DNA of 64,000 nt from G020354785 sp964534745 (GTDB lineage Bacteria > Bacteroidota > Bacteroidia > Bacteroidales > UBA10428): contig CAZHQW010000002.1 in the NCBI GenBank assembly GCA_964534745.1, positions 45,661 through 109,660 of the forward strand, in the 5' to 3' direction. A program made the position numbers and the translations under genes. Under the pieces are notes generated by a model. The model was not told where the DNA came from and made no database searches. It saw only the letters and a program-made list of their open reading frames with translations. Positions 43,635-52,786 of this stretch are shown in pieces. Each line of letters starts with the position of its first letter. Position 1 is the first letter of the stretch.

Positions 43635-44204
43635 TTATTCACCAACAACAACCTTTGAATATCTTATTACCTTGTCATTGAGAGTATAACCTTTTTCTAT
43701 CACGTCAACCACTTTACCTTTCAAACCTTGCTTCTCTACCGGTATCTTTGTGACTGCTTCATGAAAATCTATATTAAATTCCTTTTCATTTGCATCTATC
43801 TCCCTTACACCGTACTGATTCAAAAACTCCTTAAATTTTGTATATATGTGGTTTATCCCCTGTTTTACTGCTGTTATTTCGTTTGCGCTGTCTATAGTCT
43901 GCAACGCCCTTTCAAAATCATCCATTACCGGTAATATATTCCTTAATAACTCCTCTCCTGCCGATTTTGTCAGTTCAATTTTCTCTTTAAGTGTACGTTT
44001 CCTGTAATTGTCAAACTCGGCAGACAATCTAAGGTACTTATCTGTCAGTTCATTTATTTTTTGTTCACATGATTTTATTTTGGCCTTAAAATCATCCTTG
44101 CCGGGAGTTGCCTTTTTCTTTTTCCCGCTAACGGATGAAGCAGTTGATTTTTTTACAGAACTTTTAGTTTTTTCCTCTTTTCCCGGTATTTCCTTTTTTA
44201 CCAT
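43635..44204 (-). CDS. grpE: Nucleotide exchange factor GrpE
   Basis: 189 residues from the ATG at 44204. A longer in-frame reading from 44279 adds 25 hydrophobic-mixed residues that do not look like a GrpE N-terminus, so I chose the inner start before the usual Lys/Ser/Glu-rich disordered tail. Long coiled coil (about 50-110: KYLRLSAEFDNYRKRTLKEK) and beta domain with VGE at the C-terminus (GYTLNDKVIRYSKVVVGE). It releases ADP from DnaK. First gene of a five-gene minus-strand set: grpE-dnaJ-ABC ATPase-permease-sigma54 regulator. Confidence 0.94.
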   Translation of the reverse strand: MVKKEIPGKEEKTKSSVKKSTASSVSGKKKKATPGKDDFKAKIKSCEQKINELTDKYLRLSAEFDNYRKRTLKEKIELTKSAGEELLRNILPVMDDFERALQTIDSANEITAVKQGINHIYTKFKEFLNQYGVREIDANEKEFNIDFHEAVTKIPVEKQGLKGKVVDVIEKGYTLNDKVIRYSKVVVGE

Positions 44205-44313
44205 ATTGACTATTTTATAAATTAACCATTCACTCTTAACAGCATACATGACTGACAAAATACTTGCCATTTTAGCCATTAAGACAAATTGACAGCTTTT
44301 ACAATATTAAGTG

Positions 44314-44321
44314 CAAAAATA
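44314..44321 (-). promoter_or_regulatory. Candidate -7 box upstream of grpE
   Basis: On the minus strand this reads TATTTTTG followed by C, a full TAnnTTTG match, 110 bases before the chosen grpE ATG. I find no TTG at -33. No CIRCE-type inverted repeat (heat-shock HrcA operator) was seen in the gap. Confidence 0.35.
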
Positions 44322-44351
44322 ACCAAAGAAATTTATTTTGGATTTAATCGT

Positions 44352-45659
44352 CTAATCTACCCTTGTTATGTCGGCCCCGATATCATTTAACCGGCTATCA
44401 ATATGCTGATAACCCCTGTCGATTTGATCAATGTTATGAATAGTGCTTGTGCCGTCAGCTGAAAGGGCTGCAATCAGCAATGCCACGCCTGCCCTTATAT
44501 CAGGAGAGGTCATGGTAGTGGCTCTCAGCTGATGCTGATTATCCAGCCCGATTACCGTTGCCCGGTGAGGGTCGCATAAAATTATCTGTGCCCCCATATC
44601 TATAAGTTTATCCACAAAGAACAACCTGCTCTCAAACATTTTCTGATGAATGAGTATGCTTCCTTTGGCCTGGGTTGACACAACGAGAATGACACTTAAA
44701 AGATCCGGGGTAAGTCCTGGCCATGGTGCATCATCTATGGTCATTATTGACCCGTCTATAAAAGTCTCTATCTGATAGCTATCCTGCTGCGGAATAAAAA
44801 TGTCGTCATCAATTCTTTCAAACTTAATTCCCAGCCGGCGGAATGCATCGGGAATTATTCCAAGGTCTTTATATGATACATTTTTAATACGTATTTCACT
44901 TTTTGTCATGGCCGCCAGTCCGATGAAACTGCCCACTTCAATCATATCCGGTAAAATGGTATGTTCGCAGCCTCCCAGATGAGATACTCCTGTTATTGCT
45001 AGTAGATTTGAGCCAATACCGGTAATTTTTGCCCCCATGGAATTAAGCATACTGCACAGCTGCTGAATATATGGTTCGCATGCGGCATGATAAATAACAG
45101 ACTGGCCCTCGGAAAGCACGGCAGTCATGATAATATTCGCAGTACCTGTAACTGAAGCCTCTTCCAGCAGCATATAACATCCCTTGAGCTTTTTTGCTTC
45201 TATCTTATAGTAGTCCTCCCTTGGGTTATATTCAAATCTGGCCCCCAGCTTAATAAAACCGTTAATATGTGTATCAACCCTCCTTCTTCCAATCTTATCA
45301 CCGCCGGGTTTGGGAATATAGCCTTTGCCGAATCTCGCAAGCAAGGGCCCTATAAGCATTAATGAACCGCGCAGGCTGGCAATTTTCTTAATATACTCTT
45401 CACTTAAAAGATAATTGACATTTATATCCCTGGCACAAAATGAATAAGCTGAAGAATTCAACTTGTTGACTTCAACACCCAATCCTCTAATAAGATCGAT
45501 CAGATTATTTATATCAATAATATCAGGAATATTTCTGATTACTATTTTTTCGGAGGTTAGCAGAGTAGCACATATTACCTGTAACGCTTCATTTTTTGAT
45601 CCCTGGGGAATTATTTCTCCTTTTAATCTTTTTCCTCCTTTAATTATAAAAGAACTCAT
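44352..45659 (-). CDS. murA: UDP-N-acetylglucosamine 1-carboxyvinyltransferase MurA (Asp active-site variant)
   Basis: 435 residues, an EPSP-synthase-fold enzyme that adds enolpyruvate to UDP-GlcNAc, the first committed step of peptidoglycan. Lys22-Asn23 of SKNEAL are in place. The active-site loop reads KPGGDKIGRRR, with Asp121 where most MurA proteins have the Cys that fosfomycin alkylates. This variant is known in Bacteroidota, Chlamydia and Mycobacterium and gives intrinsic fosfomycin insensitivity with retained activity. It lies 27 bases downstream of the DUF4290 gene and shares its promoter. Confidence 0.96.
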   Translation of the reverse strand: MSSFIIKGGKRLKGEIIPQGSKNEALQVICATLLTSEKIVIRNIPDIIDINNLIDLIRGLGVEVNKLNSSAYSFCARDINVNYLLSEEYIKKIASLRGSLMLIGPLLARFGKGYIPKPGGDKIGRRRVDTHINGFIKLGARFEYNPREDYYKIEAKKLKGCYMLLEEASVTGTANIIMTAVLSEGQSVIYHAACEPYIQQLCSMLNSMGAKITGIGSNLLAITGVSHLGGCEHTILPDMIEVGSFIGLAAMTKSEIRIKNVSYKDLGIIPDAFRRLGIKFERIDDDIFIPQQDSYQIETFIDGSIMTIDDAPWPGLTPDLLSVILVVSTQAKGSILIHQKMFESRLFFVDKLIDMGAQIILCDPHRATVIGLDNQHQLRATTMTSPDIRAGVALLIAALSADGTSTIHNIDQIDRGYQHIDSRLNDIGADITRVD

Positions 45660-45686
45660 TTATTTACTGAAGGCAAATAATAAATA

Positions 45687-46280
45687 CTATTTTTTTCTTA
45701 CTACTCTCTTTCTCTTGTTTTTAGAGAGTATTTCCCTGGAATCATTAAGCTTCACTTCTTCACCCACATCAAGCTTTCCGCCTGACAGCTCTTTAAGATC
45801 CTTAAAGATCTCTGTGTCACTTACAACTTCCCTGTTCCATGTAAGATAAGACTTCTTCATATGATTGGCAATAATCCTGACGAGTTGATCTTTTTCTTCA
45901 CCATCAGGAAACTTCGAGGCTTCGTTTATAAGCATCTCCAGTGTCCTGCCATAATGCTTATATTTTATTTCGTTTGTCTTATAATCAACCTTCCTGGGCT
46001 TTTCATTAAAAACTTTAGGTTCAGGCCTTTTATAAGGAGAATCTATGTCAAGCTTAAAATCTGACATTATAAAAAGATGATCCCACAATTTATGCTTAAA
46101 ATCATTAATGTCCCGGAGATGAGGATTCATGTTTCCCATAACTGAAATTACAGCATATGCCATCTTATTTCGCAGATCACGATCTTCTATAGACATCAGA
46201 TATTCCACCATCTTTTGAATATTTCTACCGTATTCCGGTAATTTTAGATTGTTTCTGCTAGTGTTATAATCGTAGCCCAT
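45687..46280 (-). CDS. DUF4290 family protein
   Basis: 197 residues, a Bacteroidota-restricted family without known function. Recognised by YDYNTSRNNLKLPEYGRNIQKM at the N-terminus and by the position beside murA. Mostly helical, no signal peptide and no membrane segment, so cytoplasmic. The C-terminus is very basic (KNKRKRVVRKK), suggesting nucleic-acid or membrane contact. Co-transcribed with murA from a well-formed promoter directly upstream. Confidence 0.9.
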   Translation of the reverse strand: MGYDYNTSRNNLKLPEYGRNIQKMVEYLMSIEDRDLRNKMAYAVISVMGNMNPHLRDINDFKHKLWDHLFIMSDFKLDIDSPYKRPEPKVFNEKPRKVDYKTNEIKYKHYGRTLEMLINEASKFPDGEEKDQLVRIIANHMKKSYLTWNREVVSDTEIFKDLKELSGGKLDVGEEVKLNDSREILSKNKRKRVVRKK

Positions 46281-46294
46281 AATATATTTTTTTA

Positions 46295-46326
46295 CAAAAC
46301 TAATGGAAATTTATTTATCTGTCAAA
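46295..46326 (-). promoter_or_regulatory. Promoter of the DUF4290-murA unit
   Basis: Read on the minus strand: TTTG (46326-46323), a 20-base spacer, TAGTTTTG (46302-46295). Both boxes match the Bacteroidota TTTG / TAnnTTTG consensus at normal spacing. The expected transcript start is near 46288, giving a leader of only about 8 bases. Confidence 0.65.
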
Positions 46327-46363
46327 GATTGTATCCAATATATTAATAATAAATTGTCTCCAC

Positions 46364-48697
46364 CTAACCAATAATTTTAAGCCTGGCAAATTTTAACAAT
46401 AACTGCTTTTTCTGACCTGAATCCTGAAAATGCACTGTTGCTTTACGGTTTGGTGCTATTCCATCGACTTGTATGACTTCGCCAATACCAAAACGCTTAT
46501 GTTCAACTTTCATCCCGGCTCTGATGCTATCCGGATTATCAGGCATAAAATCCGGTCCCTCCTCATCACTTTGTTCATTGGAGACAGAACCTGCCTTCCC
46601 CTGTTTTATAAACTTCCTGTTTCCAATTGTCACAAAGTTATTACCGGAATCCCCAAACCTGTATTTACCCGAATATGTATTGTTTCTGAAGTCAGTATTA
46701 TTGCCGTATTCAGGCATTGCCCGGGCAGCTTCTTCCTGTTGCGGCCAGTTTACATATTTATCATCTATTTCTTTTATAAACCTGCTTGGTGAACAATCTA
46801 CAGGGGTACCCCATTTGTACCTGGACTGTGAGTAGGTGATAGTAACTCTTTTCCTGGCGCGTGTAACAGCAACATAAAATAATCTCCTTTCTTCTTCGAG
46901 GTCCTTAACCGAATCAAGGGAAAGTCTCGATGGCAGAAGATATTCCTCAACCCCGGCAACATAAACATTATTAAATTCAAGCCCTTTGGCTGAATGAATT
47001 GTCATGATAGTAACCTTGTTTTTATCTTCCTCCTTCTCATTGTCCATATCAGTCAGTAACGACACGTTCTGAAGGTATTTATTCAGTGTAGCAATACCTT
47101 CCCCTTCATATTCCTCAGTAAATTCCCTTATACCGTTCAGCAGCTCCTGAAGATTTTCATACTTGCTTATCTCTTCCGGGGTATATCCATTATAATATTC
47201 ATTTAATATGCCTGCTGATGAAACAATATGTCCGGCTAATTCATATGCATTCTGTGTCTGAAGCTTCGAACCGAAGTCCGTTATTATATTTACAAATGAT
47301 TTGATCTTATTTATAGTTCCCGCATTAAAACCGGGACTCTTCTCATCCAGTTTAACGATTGTCTTCCATAAACTGCTTTCAGATTTACCGGCAAGCTGCT
47401 CAATCTTAGCGAGTGTTACTTTCCCTATCCCGCGAGCCGGAAAGTTAATGATTCTCTTAAGTGCCTCATCATCATTATTGTTAACAGTCAATCGTAAATA
47501 TGCCAGGGCATCCTTTATTTCCTTCCTCTCATAAAATGATAAACTGCCATAAACCTTATAGGGTATATTTCTTTTTCTGAGTGCTTCTTCAAATATTCTC
47601 GACTGTGCATTTGTCCTGTACATTACGGCAAACTCACTGTACTGCTCCTGATAACTTAGCGCGGTATCAAGAATAGAATTCGATACAAAGAATCCCTCCT
47701 CAGTATCTGTTAAAGTTCTGACAATCCTGATCTTTTCCCCTGTTTCATTATCAGACCATATCTCTTTGTGTATCTGCCCCTTATTCACGGCAATAATACT
47801 ATTGGCAGCTGATACAATGGTCCTTGTTGATCGGTAATTCCTCTCGAGTTTAAAAAGTTTACAATCGGGATAATCATTTCTGAAATTCAGAATATTTTCG
47901 ATTTTAGCCCCCCTGAATGAATATATGCTTTGAGCATCGTCTCCCACGACACATACATTCTTGCGCAGTGCAGAAAGTTTCCTGATAATCAGATATTGGG
48001 AATAGTTAGTGTCCTGATACTCATCAACAAGTATATAATAGAATTTCTTCTGGTATTTTTCAAGTACATCAGCGAAGTCTCTGAAGAGAATATTTGTGTT
48101 GAGGAGCAGATCATCAAAGTCCATTGCATTTGCTTTCCTGCATCGGGCACAATATATTCTGAATATATCAGCCATCATTGGCATCCTGGTAATCCGGTCA
48201 TAATCAATGATTTCTGAATTATTACAATAAGCCTGGGCAGTTATAAGATTGTTTTTTGCAGAAGATATTCTGCTATGTACAAGGCCAGGCTTATAAATAT
48301 TTTCATCAAGATTGAGTTCCTTTATAATTGTTCTTATCAGGCTTTTTGAATCTATGGTATCGTAGATCGAATATCTAGAATCATACCCCATATATTCCGA
48401 TTCAATTCTTAATATCCTGGCAAAAATGGAATGAAAAGTACCCATCCACAGATACCTGGCAATATCATTGCCAACAATATTGCCTATACGGAACTTCATC
48501 TCGTTTGCCGCCTTATTGGTAAATGTAAGTGCAATGATACAGGAGGGATCCACCCCCTTGCTTAACAGATAAGCCACCCGGTAGGTTAAAACCCTGGTCT
48601 TCCCTGAACCTGCACCTGCTATTACAAGTGCGGGTCCATCTGTATTAATTACAGCTTTATACTGGGCGTCATTTAATTCTTTTAGGAAGTTCTGCAC
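46364..48697 (-). CDS. uvrD: ATP-dependent DNA helicase UvrD/PcrA family
   Basis: 777 residues, superfamily 1A 3'-5' helicase for repair and replication-conflict handling. Q motif LNDAQYKAV, Walker A AGAGSGKT, motif Ia FTNKAANEM, Walker B VDEYQDT, motif III DDAQSIYSFRGA, motif IV ERNYRST, motif V TIHSAKGLEF, motif VI VAVTRARKR. The C-terminal Tudor-like domain (about 715-777, AGMKVEHKRFGIGEV) is the RNA-polymerase-binding module of PcrA. Start is GTG at 48697; an in-frame stop lies a short way upstream and no ATG intervenes. Confidence 0.95.
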   Translation of the reverse strand: MQNFLKELNDAQYKAVINTDGPALVIAGAGSGKTRVLTYRVAYLLSKGVDPSCIIALTFTNKAANEMKFRIGNIVGNDIARYLWMGTFHSIFARILRIESEYMGYDSRYSIYDTIDSKSLIRTIIKELNLDENIYKPGLVHSRISSAKNNLITAQAYCNNSEIIDYDRITRMPMMADIFRIYCARCRKANAMDFDDLLLNTNILFRDFADVLEKYQKKFYYILVDEYQDTNYSQYLIIRKLSALRKNVCVVGDDAQSIYSFRGAKIENILNFRNDYPDCKLFKLERNYRSTRTIVSAANSIIAVNKGQIHKEIWSDNETGEKIRIVRTLTDTEEGFFVSNSILDTALSYQEQYSEFAVMYRTNAQSRIFEEALRKRNIPYKVYGSLSFYERKEIKDALAYLRLTVNNNDDEALKRIINFPARGIGKVTLAKIEQLAGKSESSLWKTIVKLDEKSPGFNAGTINKIKSFVNIITDFGSKLQTQNAYELAGHIVSSAGILNEYYNGYTPEEISKYENLQELLNGIREFTEEYEGEGIATLNKYLQNVSLLTDMDNEKEEDKNKVTIMTIHSAKGLEFNNVYVAGVEEYLLPSRLSLDSVKDLEEERRLFYVAVTRARKRVTITYSQSRYKWGTPVDCSPSRFIKEIDDKYVNWPQQEEAARAMPEYGNNTDFRNNTYSGKYRFGDSGNNFVTIGNRKFIKQGKAGSVSNEQSDEEGPDFMPDNPDSIRAGMKVEHKRFGIGEVIQVDGIAPNRKATVHFQDSGQKKQLLLKFARLKIIG

Positions 48698-48795
48698 TTT
48701 ATGATTCAGATTGTAATCTGTACTAAATTAACATTTGTATACTGTTAAAATTACCTAATGAATTTGTATTTTTAAAAACTAATTAACATTGATTA

Positions 48796-48803
48796 TATTT
48801 TTG
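48796..48803 (+). promoter_or_regulatory. Candidate -7 box upstream of the T9SS cargo gene
   Basis: TATTTTTG, a TAnnTTTG match, in the divergent gap between the helicase gene and the gene at 48900. A TTTG lies at 48763 but with a 29-base spacer, too far for the consensus. Confidence 0.25.
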
Positions 48804-48899
48804 TATCATTGTAATTCTCAAAATTACAACGCTCACTAATAATATTTTAATAATTATTAAGTTAGTAATAACACTATAATATTTTTATTTGAATTTAAT

Positions 48900-50363
48900 A
48901 TGTTGAGGCATCTGTTACTATTAAACATCTTTATTTTATTAATCTTTCCTTTCTGTATTAATGCCCAGCTTTATGCCCCGGGAGCCGATTACTCGGAACG
49001 GGTAGAATATGATACTCCGGGCTCAACCGACTCCATTTATGTTTTTAATGTACCTTCATACGGCGCATCAGCAAATGCCATGCTTGAAGCGCTCTCCCCG
49101 GACAGAACCGACGACTGGGAATTTTTATGGTCAGTTTATAATCCTGCTAGCGGTTATTTTGTGCCGTCAGATACTTTTACAGGCTCTTCCTCCTATGTAT
49201 ATGACATAGATTCATCTGCAGGCTACCAGGTTGTATTTATGAAAAACGGAACAGTGGATACTTGCAGGGCGTGGATCCTCATAAATGATTTTAATGTGGA
49301 GATCACAACCAAAAATGATTCCGGCAAGCTGCCATCTCTATATTATTCATGTGATTATATTGATCTGGAAGCAAAAGTGGAAGGAAATAGTTTATTTTAT
49401 TATATTCCCGGCAGAACCGACACTATTATATATGTTTCGAATAATTATAGTGATATTGAATGGACAGCGGAAAACGAGGAAGGTTCAGGATCTGATCCCT
49501 CCGATGTTCTTGACCCGAGAATCAGCAATCCCCCCTATGAAGACACCGAATATACAATAACAATAATTGACAGGTTTAACTGCGAACGATCAGATGCCTT
49601 ATTATACGAATCTATCCAGTCAAAAGCAGAATTTGATAATTCATATATCCAGTTGACTGATAATGAGTTTTACCCGGAGGAATACGGACTTTTCTATGGA
49701 GGTGATTATGATAAAATATCTGCTCCGGCAAAATATAAATTCTTTAATACCGATTCCAGAAATGCTGCTACCTACTTTTTAAAATTTGGCAATGGCGAAG
49801 ACACGACTTTTTATAGCGGAAACGACACTATTATTTACGAATACATTTTCCCTGGTGATTATATTGCAACACTTATAACCAAATCTGCCAAGCCATACGA
49901 ATGTCTTGATTCATCAAGCATAGAAATCACTATAGATGAGCCTTCAATGGGTTCTTATTCAGGAGGTGATGAAACCGGTGAGCCTCCCCTACTGCCAAAT
50001 GTTTTTACTCCTAACCTGGACGGATTTTCGGATGTATTTAAACAATTCCAGGAAGAAGGAGCAGGAAGTATTTCGGAAAACTTTGGCAATGATCTTTTCA
50101 GGTCCGCTGATGTTTCGATTTATAATGTTGAAATTATAATATTCAACCGTTATGGCAGAAAAGTGCATTCCTTTAGCGGCAATATAAGAGACTGGAAAGG
50201 CTGGGACGGTAAAATTATGAATTCGGATAAAAATGCCAGTGAGGGTGTATATTTCTATGTTATCCGAAAAATAACTGCTGTTGAAAGCTGGGAAAACCCA
50301 AAACTGATAAATTATAAAAAGAAAGTTCGAAGCGGTTGCATACACCTGTTCAGGGAACCATAA
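48900..50363 (+). CDS. Secreted protein with T9SS type-B (CHU_C) sorting domain
   Basis: 487 residues. Signal peptide (about 1-22, ending NAQ), several PKD/Ig-like beta domains (about 30-350), then a gliding-motility-associated C-terminal domain (about 368-487). The sorting domain shows LPNVFTPNLDGFSDVFK, IIIFNRYGRKVHSF, WKGWDGK and GVYFYVIR. It is exported across the outer membrane by the type IX system; type-B cargo is usually processed with PorP/SprF-type partners. None is adjacent. The mature part looks like a single adhesin-type unit of unknown ligand. Confidence 0.93.
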   Translation: MLRHLLLLNIFILLIFPFCINAQLYAPGADYSERVEYDTPGSTDSIYVFNVPSYGASANAMLEALSPDRTDDWEFLWSVYNPASGYFVPSDTFTGSSSYVYDIDSSAGYQVVFMKNGTVDTCRAWILINDFNVEITTKNDSGKLPSLYYSCDYIDLEAKVEGNSLFYYIPGRTDTIIYVSNNYSDIEWTAENEEGSGSDPSDVLDPRISNPPYEDTEYTITIIDRFNCERSDALLYESIQSKAEFDNSYIQLTDNEFYPEEYGLFYGGDYDKISAPAKYKFFNTDSRNAATYFLKFGNGEDTTFYSGNDTIIYEYIFPGDYIATLITKSAKPYECLDSSSIEITIDEPSMGSYSGGDETGEPPLLPNVFTPNLDGFSDVFKQFQEEGAGSISENFGNDLFRSADVSIYNVEIIIFNRYGRKVHSFSGNIRDWKGWDGKIMNSDKNASEGVYFYVIRKITAVESWENPKLINYKKKVRSGCIHLFREP

Positions 50364-50378
50364 AATTAAAAAACCGTT

Positions 50379-52526
50379 CTATTCTTCTTCCTGTTCAGCC
50401 TCATAGGCTTTAAGCAGCTGGTCCTGAATTTCACCTGAAACCTGCATATATTCCGAAAATTTCATCGTATATAAAGCTCTGCCCCCTGTAAGTGAACTTA
50501 ATGAAGTTGAATACTTATCCATTTCGGCCAGCGGTACTTTTGCAATTATCTTTTCAAATCCCTCTTCCCTTGACATTCCCTGAACTATGGCCCTTCTGCT
50601 TTGAAGGTCGCTGATAACATCTCCCATCCTGTCTGAGGGAACGAGTACCTCCAGTTCATATATAGGTTCCAGAATTTTTGGTGATGCTTTCTTGAAAGCC
50701 ATGCTAAAAGCATTGCGGCCGGCAAGCCTGAATGAAATATCATTTGAATCAACAGGATGCATCTTCCCGTCATATACGGCAACTTTAATATCTCTCGCAT
50801 AACAGCCTGTCAACGGTCCCACTTCCATCTTTTCCATAATGCCTTTTAGTATTGCAGGCATAAACCGTGAATCAATAGAACCTCCGACAATACAATTATA
50901 ATATACCAGTTTTCCTCCCCATTGGAGATCTATCTCCTCCTTGTCCCTTACAGAAATCTTGATTTCTTTTCCTTCGACTTTATAAAATTTAGGATCTGGG
51001 GCACCTTCCACATAAGGTTCGATGACAAGATGCACTTCTCCAAACTGACCGGCTCCTCCTGACTGTTTTTTGTGCCTGTACTCAGCCTGGGCAGTTTTTG
51101 TTATGGTCTCCCTGTATGGAATTCTGGGTTTAATAAACCCTGTATCAACTTTAAAAACGTTATCCAGATGCCATTTTAAAATATTAAGATGATATTCTCC
51201 CTGTCCGTATACCAGTATCTGTTTAAGCTCCTTGGAATATTCTATAATTATTGTCGGATCCTCATCATGCATACGCTGGAGCATCTCTCCCAGCTTTTCC
51301 TCATCACCCTCGCTAACAGGCTTAATGGCTGCACGGTATTTTGGCTCAGGAAAATGTATCGGATCAAATTTTATCCTTTCCGCTGCCAGAGTATGGTTGG
51401 TCTTTGTAGCCTTTAATTTAACCGTCGCCCCTATATCTCCTGCCATCATAGAAGAAACCTTAATCCTGTTTTTGCCGGCAACAACAAAAATCTGGGCAAT
51501 CCTTTCCTTATTATTGGTAGTCATGTTAATCAGGTCGATACCTTCCTTGATTTCGCCCGACATAACCTTAAAATAGTTTATCTCGCCAATATGGGGTTCT
51601 ATAGAAGTTTTAAATACAAAAAGTGAAGGCTTGCCATCTTTTTCACATTTTACTTCTTTCCCCGAAGCTTTGGGAGGAGGCATATCTGCCGGACCAGGTA
51701 AAGCATTTACAATGAATTCCATCAACCGCCCCACACCAATATTGTTCTTTGCCGATATACAAAATACCGGGAATATCCCGCGCTGTATTAATCCAATAGT
51801 TATTCCCTTCCTTATTTCCTGTTCACTTAGTGTATCTTTTTCAAAATATAGTTCCATCAATGCTTCATCATTTTCTGCTGCATTCTCAACTAACTCATGA
51901 TGCAACTTGCTGGCATGATCTAACTGATCGGCAGGTATATCAAGAATTTCAGGTTTGCCCCCATCAGCAGCATATTTGTACATCTTCATTGTAAGAACAT
52001 CAATTATGGAATTAAATCCGGGCCCCGCATTGACCGGATACTGGACTATTGTAACGTTATTCCCGAAAGATTCCTTTGCGGATTCAATACATTTTTCAAA
52101 ATTTGTTTTCTCGTGATCCAGCTGGTTAATTACTATTACCATGGGGATACCGGATTTTTTCAGATATCTGCCATGAATCTCTGCTCCGACTTCCATACCG
52201 CTTTGTGCATTGATCAACAATAGGGCTGTATCGGCAACACTTATCGAGGAAACAACACCTCCAATAAAATCATCAAGTCCGGGAGCATCAATAAAGTTTA
52301 TTTTATGATCGCTGTATTCGGTATAAAGAAGTGTTGAGAAAACGGAACTGGTATTATAATGTTCGATCTCCCTGTAATCGGAAACAGTATTTTTGCTGTC
52401 AACATCACCTTTTCTTTCAATTATCTTTCCTTCATAAAGCATTGCTTCAGACAAAGTTGTTTTTCCCGAACCTGCATTCCCAACAATTACCAGGTTTCTG
52501 ATTTCATTGGTTGTATATGTTTTCAT
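50379..52526 (-). CDS. Elongation factor G-like translational GTPase (EF-G paralogue)
   Basis: 715 residues with the EF-G domain order. G1 GNAGSGKTT (16-24), G3 DAPG (80-83), and G4 as NQLD (134-137) where the normal motif is NKxD. Domains II-V follow, including YGQGEYHLNILKWHL (domain III), the domain IV/V region and RRAIVQGM. It differs from the canonical fusA product in this window (702 residues), so it is a second copy of the EF-G-2/FusA2-like kind. Its role (recycling, stress translation or other) is not set by sequence. The Gln in G4 could reduce guanine binding. It has its own promoter just upstream and is divergent from the ribosomal cluster. Confidence 0.88.
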   Translation of the reverse strand: MKTYTTNEIRNLVIVGNAGSGKTTLSEAMLYEGKIIERKGDVDSKNTVSDYREIEHYNTSSVFSTLLYTEYSDHKINFIDAPGLDDFIGGVVSSISVADTALLLINAQSGMEVGAEIHGRYLKKSGIPMVIVINQLDHEKTNFEKCIESAKESFGNNVTIVQYPVNAGPGFNSIIDVLTMKMYKYAADGGKPEILDIPADQLDHASKLHHELVENAAENDEALMELYFEKDTLSEQEIRKGITIGLIQRGIFPVFCISAKNNIGVGRLMEFIVNALPGPADMPPPKASGKEVKCEKDGKPSLFVFKTSIEPHIGEINYFKVMSGEIKEGIDLINMTTNNKERIAQIFVVAGKNRIKVSSMMAGDIGATVKLKATKTNHTLAAERIKFDPIHFPEPKYRAAIKPVSEGDEEKLGEMLQRMHDEDPTIIIEYSKELKQILVYGQGEYHLNILKWHLDNVFKVDTGFIKPRIPYRETITKTAQAEYRHKKQSGGAGQFGEVHLVIEPYVEGAPDPKFYKVEGKEIKISVRDKEEIDLQWGGKLVYYNCIVGGSIDSRFMPAILKGIMEKMEVGPLTGCYARDIKVAVYDGKMHPVDSNDISFRLAGRNAFSMAFKKASPKILEPIYELEVLVPSDRMGDVISDLQSRRAIVQGMSREEGFEKIIAKVPLAEMDKYSTSLSSLTGGRALYTMKFSEYMQVSGEIQDQLLKAYEAEQEEE

Positions 52527-52578
52527 TTCTCGTAAGTATTGTATTAAAAATTATTATAAACCCTTTAAAAAGGACTTG

Positions 52579-52608
52579 CAAAAATAGTAATTTTTTAACA
52601 AGAAGCAA
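52579..52608 (-). promoter_or_regulatory. Promoter of the EF-G paralogue gene
   Basis: On the minus strand: TTG (52608-52606), 19-base spacer, TATTTTTG (52586-52579), followed by C. Both boxes and the spacing fit the Bacteroidota consensus. About 52 bases lie between the -7 box and the ATG. Confidence 0.55.
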
Positions 52609-52713
52609 GATACATAAATCATTTGGGGCAGAACGACATTAGGAGTTGAATATTACATATTTATATGGTGTCGCTTGTATGAATAAAAGATTGAATAAAA
52701 TATTTTATTTAGC

Positions 52714-52745
52714 TTGTTGTTTTTCAAAAAAAAAATCTATCTTTG
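52714..52745 (+). promoter_or_regulatory. Promoter of the ribosomal protein cluster (rpsL)
   Basis: TATCTTTG (52738-52745), a full TAnnTTTG box followed by C, with two TTG copies at 52714-52716 and 52717-52719 (spacers 21 and 18) as -33 candidates. A run of A (about 52726-52735) sits in the spacer. The leader to the ATG at 52787 is about 35 bases. Confidence 0.6.
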
Positions 52746-52786
52746 CAACCCAATTTACCAAGCAGAAATCAAGAATATTAGTATAT

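Noticed and set aside
44205..44279. 25-residue N-terminal extension of GrpE
   Set aside because: Hydrophobic-mixed sequence unlike GrpE N-termini; the inner ATG begins the usual charged tail. Could still be real if the 44314 promoter is used with a short leader.
50379..52526. Tetracycline-resistance ribosomal protection protein
   Set aside because: EF-G-like throughout and about 715 residues against ~640 for TetM/TetQ; nothing mobile nearby.
52646..52786. 47-residue N-terminal extension of S12
   Set aside because: The segment contains the rpsL promoter and S12 has a fixed start at MPTIQQ.
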